From: Euglena gracilis
Lineage: Eukaryota > Euglenida > Euglenophyceae > Euglenales
Length of the DNA: 64,000 nt
Direction of reading: 5' to 3'
Assembly: GCA_039621445.1 (NCBI GenBank)
Contig: CP154955.1
Coordinates: 61,979,668-62,043,667, forward strand
Positions 22,661 through 32,680 of the stretch are shown piece after piece. A program made the position numbers and the translations under genes. Positions within the stretch are counted from its first letter, which is position 1; each line of letters opens with the position of its first letter. The notes beneath the pieces are model-generated. The model did not search any database. It was not told the origin of the DNA and was given only the letters and a program-made list of their open reading frames with translations.

Positions 22661-24302
22661 AACAAAATCCCTCGTGTTTGCGTTAACACCATGTGCTTAC
22701 AACAGATTCCCTTTTGTTGGGTGTTGCTTTTGCAATCGAAGAAAATTGCATACCAAGTTTGAAATATGCAAACACATTTTGGCGTGGATTTTCTAACAAA
22801 GGATTAAGAGGAGGGTGAACTGGATGCACAGGAAGCACTGAACTCACTGGATGAACTGTTTTTAAAAAGTTATGACATGGCTGGCTGAGGACATTGGTTA
22901 TTTAACCTCGGATATTGCCTTAGTATGATTGATCTTGGAGTCAAAGGAGGGGAGAATCTTGATCCCTGATGCACTTCCCAGCCAGGACTTCGAGGCAACA
23001 TAATGGGATCACCTGCCCACAAAATCCAGAAAATCACGATTTGGTCCAAATTTGCATTGACGGTGAGGATTGGGATCAGATTTAGCACATTGCAAGGGAA
23101 AGGCGAAGGGGGCAGGGGAGTCATGTTGCCAAGTGTACGTCCAACCTTGCCTTGCTTTCGCCCTTTGGTGCGCAAAAGGTAAAAAGTTGGAGTAACAGGA
23201 AATGAAATAAATATAAAAGTTAAAAAGTAGTAAACCCTTTTCCCCACTTAAGACAGCAGAGCACAAGGCAGGCAAAAGCTCCATTGGAGCTGAAAGCAAA
23301 GCCAAGTGATTTGGCCAATGTCCTGTAGGACTTCAATAACAAGTTGTCTTCAGACAATGTTAGAAAGAGAATACCACCTGCAGAGAGGAGGTCATGTGAT
23401 CACGAGTGAGGAGTGTTGTTCCATTTCCTCAGCCATGTCGTCCTCCCCACCAAACCACTGTCCGGGTTCCCCCCCCTCGCTCTTCGTCGGCTTGGGTGAC
23501 AAGTTCCAGGATGGACACTGGTGAAATGGTGTTCCCCTTGTAGTGATGTTGCTGCAGCCGAGACAAGAAACCATATGCCTTTCCGGCATTTGATCAAAGT
23601 GACTGGGCAAAGAGCGCGCTTGGAGAGGCTGGGATGAGACATCTGGCGGGGTGGGCTGCTGCTGCTGCGAGTGCTGTGGAGGAAAATAAGGAAACGCTGT
23701 TCTCTGCCAAACCGGATGGGAGTAGAACGAAAAGCAAAAAAAAAAAAGGGCTGTGCCGCTTCTTCACAGCTTCGGTTCTTCACAGCCAAGGGCTGCCAGC
23801 GCTCCTGCAAAATGAGATGATTAACAGCTTCCTCGTTTTGCATCTTTACGAGGAACCAGGTGAATTGTGCCACCCACGTTGGCATCCTAGTCCCAAGGCG
23901 GTTTGGGAAACCCTTGGCCTGCAAAGCCAACACGGTCTCGTCGGGGCAATGCTGCCATCGCAGGTCAGTGGAAAGGCCCATTTCTGTTGGTTATGACCCC
24001 CCCAAGCTGAGTTGAGCCAGTACCACATACCACGGACATACATGGTAATTCCAAATGAGAGTCTTGATCAAACCACAGACAAGGATTACAAGCACCCCCT
24101 GGTTCAATGGCCCTCGTTTCTGTAGGATGCTCACCCACAGGTTTGTTGTGCAGCCCACCCCCGATGGCTCACAACTTTTTTTCTTCGTTGGACCAGATGG
24201 TGATGCAGCTATTGAAAGGATGCCCTCATCCCATCACTTCATCTTACAGGACAATGTGTAGCAGTTGGACCATGGTTTTGGTGGTAGCCATGTCCACCGC
24301 CA
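22661..24302. repeat. Tandem unit 3, 3'-truncated and locally rearranged
   Basis: Follows units 1 and 2 closely to about 23,895. There a 30-40 bp difference appears (TTTGGGAAACCCTTGGCCTG inserted near 23,902), and again near 24,245 (a short insertion, GACAATGTGTAG). Similarity ends near 24,302, so about 0.3 kb of the unit is missing. Confidence 0.75.
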
Positions 24303-24347
24303 ATTTTCCATTTTGTATTTATTATCGAAATCCAAACTGATTCAGAC

Positions 24348-24777
24348 TCAACTATCATTGGTTCCTGGTTCATCATCCATTGATGGAAACCGTTCGTTCC
24401 TCATGTTGAAGACAAATTTTCCCCTATTTCCCAAACATCCCAGAAGGGCAGTGTGTTTGTCGCTGTCTCTCTTATCATGGACAATGGATGTATGAACAGC
24501 GCGGGAAAATTTCATGAAAGAAATGCCCCTCCTCGTGACCAGGGGAGTGTATTTTCCTCTTGAAGTGCACAAAGAGGAACACTGCTTCCAGGTGTGGGGG
24601 AATCCCTGAAAGGCTCCTCGCAAACAACAATACTTCCCTGTCAACTCCGGAAGGTTTTGATTTGTAGATTTTCCTTTCAAAGGCCAATCTTGACATCAGC
24701 TTTTTGAATGTCTGATTGCGATTCAATCTTTCTGAAACTCGGCTTGCAAGACACACCGTCTCACCTGCCAACCTCAT
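24348..24777 (-). pseudogene. Protein-like minus-strand sequence in two overlapping frames
   Basis: The frame 24475-24777 (with LMSRLAFERKIYKSKPSGVD and GHEEGHFFHEIF) and the frame 24348-24680, whose last third (VHDKRDSDKHTALLGCLGNR) reads better, suggest one former protein of about 140 residues broken by a frameshift near 24,490. No family is recognised. Confidence 0.25.
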
Positions 24778-24843
24778 TGGCAGCTGACAAAATTAGCAGA
24801 ATAAACTGCCAGTGACGGTACGTATCGTGTTGATCACATTTCA

Positions 24844-25391
24844 CGTCTGCCCCCGGCTGTCGTACCACCGTGGTGGCCCAGCTGGCCACTCCTCAGCCAT
24901 CAGGGGGAAGGGAAGCCCCCTTGGGCAGGGCCTCCTCCTCCAGTTCCAGGAATTTGTTAAAGCATTCAGTTGCTTTGCCAAACATCATAATCAAAATTTC
25001 ATCAGCCGATTTACCTCTGTGAGACTTCTCGGCGTCACCGTGTATGGTTTCACCATTGCCGTTTGATATGGCGCTGGTTGCGGTTGGGTGGCGTACTGGT
25101 ATGGGTTTTCTGTCACATGTGCAGGATAACGAGATGCTTGTCGATACATCACACGTGGCACACTCGGCGGAGGTGGATAACCCAAGGGCATTTCTGCCAT
25201 CTGAGCACCATTGTAACCGTGTGGGGATTGTTTGTGTGAGATTTCTTCACTGCTTCGTATTCAGTTCCATCGAGCTGAATCCAGGGGATTTTCTCTCACG
25301 AGGTTATAGAATCCGCCAATTGTTTCTCCCCTGAATTTGTGGAACTCTTAAATCTTCTAGAGGAATATCATCACGTCCTCATATTTCATGA
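24844..25391 (-). repeat. Broken array, copy 1 (N-terminal part of the repeated protein)
   Basis: Matches 26,229-26,752 closely. The minus-strand frame 24991-25200 starts MAEMPLGYPPPPSVPRVMYR, like the intact copy at 26,561, but loses frame after about 68 codons (one base missing after TCTGTGAGACTTC). It lacks the C-terminal half. Confidence 0.6.
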
Positions 25392-25872
25392 AGCAGCAGA
25401 TGCATTGCAATATCCCTTGGACAACATGGGGGGGTTGTAGGCCACCCCCCCCCCCGGTCAATAATTCAAATATCCCCAGATTGAAAGCATTTCCCCACAC
25501 CAAAGTTTTGATGGTCACCATTTACTGGGATTCAGCCACCTGGTGCCCCCTCCCCCCCTCCCTGAAGCCACAGTTGACCAAGTGGCTGATGCTCTGGTAC
25601 AACTATTTCAATTTCCAAGGCCCAGGCCCGTAAGGCCTACAGTGCTATACTTTTGATTCCTGGTGAAACCCCTGGCTTGGTTTGAAATTTTTGAGGAGCC
25701 TTCGGCCTCAGCTGTTTTTTGAGGCGGCCGCCATCCATTGAGGTCAAAATAGTCAAACATTCGGCCGCCATCCATTGAGGTCAAAATAGTCAAACATTTT
25801 CTTTTTTGCTCTTGAGCTTTTCCAATTGAACATTGAAACCCAAATTTTTGTCAAAATTTGGTTCTTGCACGC
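25392..25872. other. Insertion within the broken array
   Basis: About 480 bp without match to the array unit, lying exactly where a copy-1/copy-2 junction is expected. It contains a C-run/G-run palindrome at about 25,430-25,455 and a perfect 37-bp tandem duplication (25,725-25,761 and 25,762-25,798, starting CGGCCGCCATCCATTGAGG). Confidence 0.5.
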
Positions 25873-26561
25873 AAGGATGGAACAACAACAACGTAATTCC
25901 CCAGATAAACCAACCCGGCTATTTTTCTCATGTTGTTGCCGTGTTTCGTTAGCTTTTCATACCTGATTGGAGGTGGCAACGATGACGATGATGAAGCTCC
26001 TCCAACAGTTGATGGTCTCGTCAATGGTGCAACCACCGTGGTTGTTGGTTGTTGTTTCTTTGTCGAATTTGGGATAATTTCACCCATTGTCTTCTTCCTC
26101 GGATCGACGAGAATGAATCCATCAGTTTTCTTCATGACCTCGACAGGTTTTTGTTCCTGCTTTGGTGCCTGCTTTGGTGCCCTCTTTGGCTCCTGCTTTG
26201 GTTCATTGCTTTCTTGTGTAACTGAGCACGTCTGCCCCCGGCTGTCGTGCCACCGTGCTGGTGGCAGGGAGAAAGCCCCCCTGGGCAGGGCTTCCTCATC
26301 CAGTTCCAGGAATTTGTTAAAGCATTCGGTTGCTTTGTCAAACATCATAATCAAAATTTCATCAGCCGATTTACCTTCTGTGAGACTTCTCGGCGTCACC
26401 GTGTATGGTTTCACCATTGCCGTTTGATATGGCGCTGGTTGCGGTTGGGTGGCGTACTGGTATGGGTTTTCTGTCACATGTGCAGGGTAACGAGATTTTT
26501 GTCGATACATCACACGTGGCACACTCGGCGGAGGTGGATAACTCAAGGGCATTTCTGCCAT
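25851..26561 (-). CDS. Unidentified Pro/Lys/Gln-rich low-complexity protein, intact copy
   Basis: A 236-codon minus-strand frame with an ATG at 26561. The N-terminus is Pro/Tyr-rich (YPPPPSVPRVMY; PYQYATQPQPAPYQT). A helical acidic patch follows (DEILIMMFDKATECFNKFLE), then a charged repeat KQEPKRAPKQAPKQEQKP near residues 121-138. A Ser/Thr-rich stretch ends near a short hydrophobic segment AGLVYLGNYVVVVPS. It is mostly predicted disordered, with no catalytic motif. Two partial copies flank it (24,844-25,391 and 26,754-27,022) in an 881-bp tandem arrangement. A run of 68+ conserved codons between copies supports past coding. It could be a host gene duplicate or part of a mobile element. Confidence 0.45.
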   Translation of the reverse strand: MAEMPLSYPPPPSVPRVMYRQKSRYPAHVTENPYQYATQPQPAPYQTAMVKPYTVTPRSLTEGKSADEILIMMFDKATECFNKFLELDEEALPRGAFSLPPARWHDSRGQTCSVTQESNEPKQEPKRAPKQAPKQEQKPVEVMKKTDGFILVDPRKKTMGEIIPNSTKKQQPTTTVVAPLTRPSTVGGASSSSSLPPPIRYEKLTKHGNNMRKIAGLVYLGNYVVVVPSLRARTKF

Positions 26562-26753
26562 CTGAGCACCATTGTAACCGTGTAGAGACTGTTTGTGTGA
26601 GATTTCTTCACTGCTTCGTATTCAGTTCCATCGAACTGAATCCAGGGGATTTTCTCTCACGAAGTTATAGAATCCGCCAATTGTTTCTCCCCTGAATTTG
26701 TGGAACTCTGAAATCTGCTAGAGGAATATCATCACATCCTCATATTTCATGAA

Positions 26754-27022
26754 GGATGGAACAAAAACAACGTAATTCCCCAGATAAACCAATCCGGCTG
26801 TTTTCCTCATGTTGTTGCTGTGTTTCGTTAGCTTTTCATACCTGATTGGAGGTGGCAACGATGACGATGATGAAGCTCCTCCAACAGTTGATGGTCTCGT
26901 CAATGGTGCAACCACCGCGGTTGTTGGTTGTTGTTTCTTTGTCGAATTTGGGATAATTTCACCCTTGCCTTCTTCCTCGGATCGACGAGAATGAATCCAT
27001 CAGTTTTATTCATGACCTCGAC
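26754..27022 (-). repeat. Broken array, copy 3 (C-terminal part)
   Basis: Matches 25,873-26,142 at a fixed offset of 881 bp. The minus-strand translation keeps the Ser/Thr-rich stretch and GLVYLGNYVVFVPS, with small differences. The upstream half is absent, so this is a truncated unit. Confidence 0.6.
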
Positions 27023-27149
27023 TGCCTATTTTTTTTTCTATTGTATGTGTTGGAACGGACGTTTTTTTCCATGTTTAGGACTGGCCTGGTTTATATTGCC
27101 CCAATTATGACTCATTTGCTTTTTTTATATGATATTTGTGAAATAATGG

Positions 27150-27671
27150 ATGTTTGGGTGCAGACACGACGATGTCTCCGGACGGGCATCCGGGGCCGGC
27201 GCTTGGAGGAACACCAAGTCAGCAGCTGGGAGCTTGATGGCGTAGAGACTGCCACCGACGAGGAAGGATCCCACGTGAGGTCCAGCGACACTGGCTTGAG
27301 TTTGAACGGCGCCAGTGAGCTCCCGTCGAGCGTGGCGATGGCACCATCCGCGCCATCGCCCAACCTGTCAGCCTCGTCCTTGGCTTTGGCCCCCAACCTG
27401 TACCAGTTCTTCAGCTCTGCCACGCAAATCATCGAATCTGAGCGGCCGCTGTGAGATCCTCCAGTGCACTGAGCTAGCTGGTAGGACGCACGAACAACAG
27501 CCCTCGCCTGTCGGGCCGCGCCAGGAAGTGCGTGCCGTTTGACTTGGCAGCAAAAAGGGCCCGGGCATGGCCTGGCACCAGCTGGTCCTGGTCGACCTCG
27601 CAGATCGGTGTCATTTCCAGTGGCAAGGCCTGGTACAGCTCGGGCATAAGAGGACTCTCGTCAGGACTTCC
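27150..27671 (-). pseudogene. Former protein-coding segment with one stop and two frame changes
   Basis: From 27,671 downward the minus strand reads ESPLMPELYQALPLEMTPIC, then FAAKSNGTHFLARPDRRG, to a TAG at 27,474-27,476. It continues in the same frame with LSALEDLTAAAQIR. It then shifts at about 27,432 into VAELKNWYRLGAKAKDEADR and LAPFKLKPVSLDLTWDP. Near 27,265 it shifts again into FLVGGSLYAIKLPAADLVFL. Third positions are GC-rich through all parts, so I infer a single decayed gene or retroelement of about 170 codons. The family is not recognised. Confidence 0.4.
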
Positions 27672-30600
27672 GTTTGGTTTTCAAGATATAAATTTGTCTA
27701 TATGTCTTTGATCTATTCCGTGGGACCCCCTGCGCAGCAGTATTTTCTGCTGGCCTTGCAGACCATCGTTTCTTTTAGACCTTCTTCATCTTTTGTAAGT
27801 GGTGCTTGTCAGAGCTCCAACCTGCTCGTAAGGTGTGTGCAGATTGTTTTGCTTCCCTTGAGGGGTGCCATCAGGTTTAGCCAATTGAGGTATCACCCGT
27901 CCGGCCTCTGCAGTCTTGTCCGCCCTGGTTCCACCGCCCTTACAGCTATTGGCATCTGTAGATTCCTCACGTCCATATTTGTGTTGGAATGAGGGAGACG
28001 CAAAGCATCCTCCAGTGTTACCAGTTCTCTTGGCATCCAACGGTGATTAGATGTACATCATGTATCACGGAATTGTGCGATGGTGCAGGGCACATCCAGC
28101 ATTGATCTTCTTCAAACAAAGAGCACCTTTTTGTGGGAGCCATCAAACAGCACATAATTTTTGGGAATTCAAAAGAAGCCCATGCCACAGGGCTTTTCGA
28201 GAAGCTTTTTTTTATATAAAGGAATATGGAACATCCACCACTGACACAAAAATATATGTTTTTTATAATGCTTTTTGGGGGGGGGAATGCTTTCCCCAAA
28301 TCCCCTTTTTTTGCCAAATGACAAGTTGGCTGACTAATTGTTGGGTCGACTGACCAGTCGTCTGTGGATCCAACAGTTTAATGTAGTCCCCAACGTGATG
28401 TATTTCAGGGAAATGAATTTTGTTTTTGCCAGCAAAAAGGCAATAGTCATACCCAGAGGAGTTTTCATGAAAACCCGCACGAAACCACTGGTAGGTAGGC
28501 CATGGCAATGCAGACAATGGAAGCAGGATGGCAGAAATCGGCAGAAATTGGCAGGGCCGTTTTACCATTTTCTCCAAAAAGAAATTTGTCGCATCGAAGT
28601 TTAGATATAATATCTGCACTACCATGCGCATTCCGAAATGACATCAATTTCCCTCATAGGGGCTATATGGTGGTTTGGCCGGGGGGGGGGCATAAGTGTT
28701 AAAGATTGAGGAACAGGGTTCGACATGAGGAGGGTGTCACGGCCCCCACACACTGCGGGGGACCCCCCTTCCCTTGACTGCAGGGGGGTTCATCTCCCCC
28801 ACCTGCCAATTGGGGTCTGGACCGACCGGGGGGAATCCGGAAAACCCAAAGGTCAATATTTTCCTTCCAGTGCTTTGAACAGATAATTTTTGGCAGTTTT
28901 AACAAATGTTCGCCCAAAAGTGCCCAGGCATTTTGGGTCAATTTGGGGGGGGGGACTTTTCACCCCAGCTCTTTGCCCGAGCCAAAGGTTGGTTTTTGGC
29001 CGCAACATTGTTCAGGTGGTACCCCCCCCTCCTTGACTGGAGGCGGGTCGACCCCCCCCCCCGCCTTTGTTGAACTCGGGTTCCCTACCCTCCTCAACCA
29101 TTCTAATGCTGGCAGGATACAGCAGAGAATATCTCCCGTTTGTCCCCACTGCCAAAGGGCATGGCTGGGGACGAGGAAGTGTTTGCCGTCCATCCAGGGG
29201 CCCTTCGGCCTTGCCCGCCACGGCCATCTGTTGCTGACCACCACCACCCCCCACTCCCCCTCTGCTTGCCTTGCCCACCCTTTCGGCCTTCCGGGAGGCT
29301 TGCCCTTACAGGTCAAGGAAGGTTCACGGGTGTATTCTGTTCTGCGCATTGATGAAAGATAGAGGATTTTGATGGAGCACATTGATCAAATGGAATTTCC
29401 CTTTAATTTTTTTGCAGATGGGTTGGCAGGGATTCATTTTATAGATGCGCGCATATATTCACAGTGTATGCGGGCAGGCAGCACAAACACCATATACGTG
29501 CGCGCACGGTGAGTTCTGCATGCAGTACCGGAGCCGTATCTATTCAAATATATTACTCGAACTCCCTCTTTGTTCCATTTTGCATCAAATGAGAAGATGG
29601 ATGCCAAACAATACAACGCCCATCAACCCAGCCCCCTCCCCCCAGGCCTCACTGCCGAGCCTCTGCGGTTTGCCCAGCTGCGGCGTGCCTGGCCTGAGCC
29701 CTCCCCACGCTCAAGTGCGGGGGAGGGGTCCTGTGGCCCTGTGGCTCGCACCACATTCACGGCACACCAACCCACGCCCTCCGCCGGTCAGCAGGGGAAC
29801 CCGATGCGGCTTTCTCGGCACTCTTCTTCCATCGTCGTCCTTTGTGATGGACACAAGAGCCCAAACATAACGCTCCTGAACCATTGTTTTTTAAACCAGA
29901 GAATCAACAAAAACCACAAATAAGTTTCGTGACGTATTTTTTATTATTGGGTCTGTGGTTGGAATCCTCCACGAGTGGGTCTTGTTTTTGGATTTTTTCC
30001 CTTGCCCAAAGAAAGTCACCATTTTTAGGGTTTCCTCGCAAAAATTTTCCTTCGTCGCTGCATGCCAAGTGTAACTTGGTCCAAATAGGGTGGCCCATGA
30101 CAGATGGGAAGCTTGTTCCCCTTAAGGGCTGCCCTTGGGCCTCAGGGACGGATGGGCAAAGGGCTGGACTGGGGCTTGATTGGGTTCAAAAATTGAAAGT
30201 CAAAAACAAATTCGTTATTTGACAGTGTTGGGCTGATGGATTGTGGTCCAAGGGTGCTGGAAACCAACCACTTTTTTTTCTGAAGGCCACCCATTTTTGC
30301 CAAAGTGTGGCATTTTCATTTTCATTGAAATGTGCTGGGACGGGATTTTGCTAAAGGATCGCCCTGCTCACATGCTGGGGGGGGGGACAATCAGCCCTCT
30401 CTGTGGCAGATGAAGGCCCGTGGGCAGTCCATGGAAGCCGATCGTCCGCCGGTTGCTGTGCTGGCACCACCAAGGAACTCACAATTGAGACAGAGGGGAG
30501 GGAGGTAACAGGGAGGAGCTGCTCTCCGAGGGCGTGAACTGCTCTAGAAAGCCAAAAAGGTTCAATGAAAGGGGGCATGTACCTTTCGAGCCAAAATTGA

Positions 30601-31190
30601 AGGAATTCATCATTCTTGTGCATAAAATGGGGTCTTTAGTATTTTTTTTCAGGGAAGTTTTTCACCGTCCCCAAAGCTTCGCATCAAAGGGGGCCATACA
30701 TTTGGGGGAGGGGGCTTATTTTTGGGTTTCTGCTTGGTGGCTCAGGGGGTGTTCGTTTGGAATTTTTGGGTGGGGTAAAGCAATGTCTCAGAAAAGATTG
30801 AGAATTAAAGTGTTAGCCCAAAAATAAAGTGAAGTTTATTGACCGTCATGTGGCTGTAATTGGAGCACACACCAGACATCACCGCCATAAACCCATTTAT
30901 GCTGCCTGATTGAATCTCGGAGTGGGAGATTTGAGATTTCTTTGTCGGAATCAATGTTTTCCCACATTTTTTTCGCATCATTTCTTGCCTCGTATTTTCA
31001 TACCGTCGTTTATGTCCAGGTTGGCATGATTGGTGAAATCTTGCTTCAGCTTTTTCTGGGACCCTTCCTCTGTGGCTCCACAGGGTGGGTTTATATACGG
31101 CCGCGTGTACGCATCTTACCGGCCTCTGTTGGATGTTCCTGTTGTGGTGGCGGCTCAGCTGCTCTGCAGAGCCACAATGAATTTCCCTTC

Positions 31191-31191
<1 letters not shown>
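27672..31191. other. No confident gene; diverged TIR-like sequence at 28.7-29.1 kb
   Basis: A family-A-like left end (CAGGGTTCGACATGAGGA) is at 28,713. The interior around 28,855-28,945 resembles the family-A interior (CGCCCAAAAGTGCCC, then a G run). Possible right ends are near 29,070-29,095. Frames elsewhere (for example 28,960-29,382 minus) overlap on both strands and are not credible genes. Confidence 0.3.
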
Positions 31192-31245
<54 letters not shown>

Positions 31246-31285
31246 CGCGTGTGTGTGTGCGTGCGTGCGTGCGTGCGTGTGTGTT
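31192..31285. repeat. (GT)n/(GC)n microsatellite
   Basis: About 20 GT units, then GCGCGCGCGC, then GTGC repeats. A GTCT-rich tract follows to about 31,355. Confidence 0.9.
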
Positions 31286-32075
31286 GTGTTCTGTGCGCAG
31301 CTGTCTGTTTGTCTGTTGTCTGTCTGTCTGTCCGTCTTTTTTGCCTGTCTGTCTGTGTACACATGTGTGCTTGCCACATTAAATGACTAGGTGCATGTTT
31401 TGCGAACATTTATTTGTGTCTGTTTGCCCTGGGAGATTCAGTTTTGCCAGCAAAACAATTGCAAACCCCCCTCCATTAAAACAGAATTTTGGTGTAAAAA
31501 TCTTGCAATCGTGGAAACTCTGTGGGGGGCAGCATAAATGGGGAGTCAGCATAGGTGGGCTTGCTGAAAATGTGGTTCTAATTCAGGAGAAGGTTGTTTT
31601 AGGAGTTGTGTGGAGGGATCCATTTCAGCTCCTGATCTGCACTGATGAAGCTTTCAAAACATGCAGTTGGGTGTCTTTTGTTTAAGTCTGTAACCTGCAG
31701 TCGCTCACATGAATGCAACCCCAAACAGAACAATACAGTGCTCCACAACATGATGTGACGTGACGCAAATTTGAAGAGCGCAATGTGAGACACACCTGGG
31801 CACTACATGTCCAACAGGCCTGCTTGCAGAACAAACACCTCCTGTTCGGGTTGTAACTTCTGTCTCGAGTGGAGTGGAATATTTGGTTTCACCAAACACT
31901 TGTCTCAAACGACCATCCCCCTCTTCTGACGTATGTTTTGTCATTTTCAGTGTATGTAGGACACAGAGGGGAGTGATGCATGCAAAACCTGTGTGATATG
32001 TGCGCCTGTGTGTGTGTGTGTTGGTGTGTAGATGAGTTGTGTATGTTGTCTTGTGTGTGTGCCTGTGTTTCGCAG

Positions 32076-32280
32076 GACCGCTGCCTGTCTTCCACCCCTC
32101 CTGCCAGGGGTCGCCCTCGGGTTTGTGGTGTGTACCGCGGCAGCGGGCACGGCGGTGCTGGCGCGCAGGGCTGTGCTGCGCCGGGAGGGGTCGCCACCGC
32201 CCCGCCTGAAGGACCGCCCGGATCCGGCCCGCGCCCGGACTCAGCGGGCAGGGCATGGGCCACCTGGCTTTTTTCATTGA
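32076..32280 (+). CDS. Probable terminal exon with one transmembrane helix
   Basis: The acceptor GTGTTTCGCAG|GACC at 32,075/32,076 opens a GC-rich-third-position frame. It contains a clear hydrophobic helix (LLPGVALGFVVCTAAAGTAV) followed by a basic, Pro/Arg-rich tail (LARRAVLRREGSPPPRLKDR) and ends at TGA 32,278-32,280. It reads as the last exon of a plus-strand membrane protein whose other exons I cannot find upstream. Alternatively it belongs to the 5' end of the CofD-like gene about 250 bp downstream, which would need an internal donor. Function unknown. Confidence 0.4.
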
Positions 32281-32532
32281 TTTAAAAGATATCGGCGCAA
32301 TGCGGAGAACTTTTTAAGCGCAGTCAGAAATGGCCCAAACAAGCTGTTTCTGGTTTTGGGGGGGTTACAGCTTTGCCGCATGCTCATTTTTTGATATCCG
32401 TGTTGGTTGGGTTTTTTTTGGCAAATATTCGACGTTGCCGTCCTTGGCCCAGCTCAGGCACAACCGCAGTCCAGATCCCCTCCCCGCCAGCCAGCCAAAT
32501 TTCCAGTTTCCCCCCCCCCCCGGTCTTCAAAG

Positions 32533-32680
32533 AAGATGCTCCCGCCGCCCATGCCCTCCTGTGCCCCGCCCTCCGCCCGGGGACCTCTGGCCCCCCACTG
32601 TGTCCCCGGACCCCACCGCCTACGGCCCCGCCCTCGTGCTGTTCAGCGGCGGGTCCGCGTTCGACGCCACCGTCACTGAG
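32533..32680 (+). CDS. CofD-like gene, exon 1 or 2: Gly-rich start
   Basis: Encodes [21 protein letters not shown] before the donor GAG|GTGGCC. The right edge is firm because it joins in phase to the next exon. The left edge (AG at 32,531-32,532) is a guess, and the frame stays open upstream to 32,330. Confidence 0.8.

Noticed and set aside
31192-31410. Cys/Val- and Thr/His-rich open frames on both strands
   Set aside because: These are translations of the GT/GC and GTCT microsatellite.
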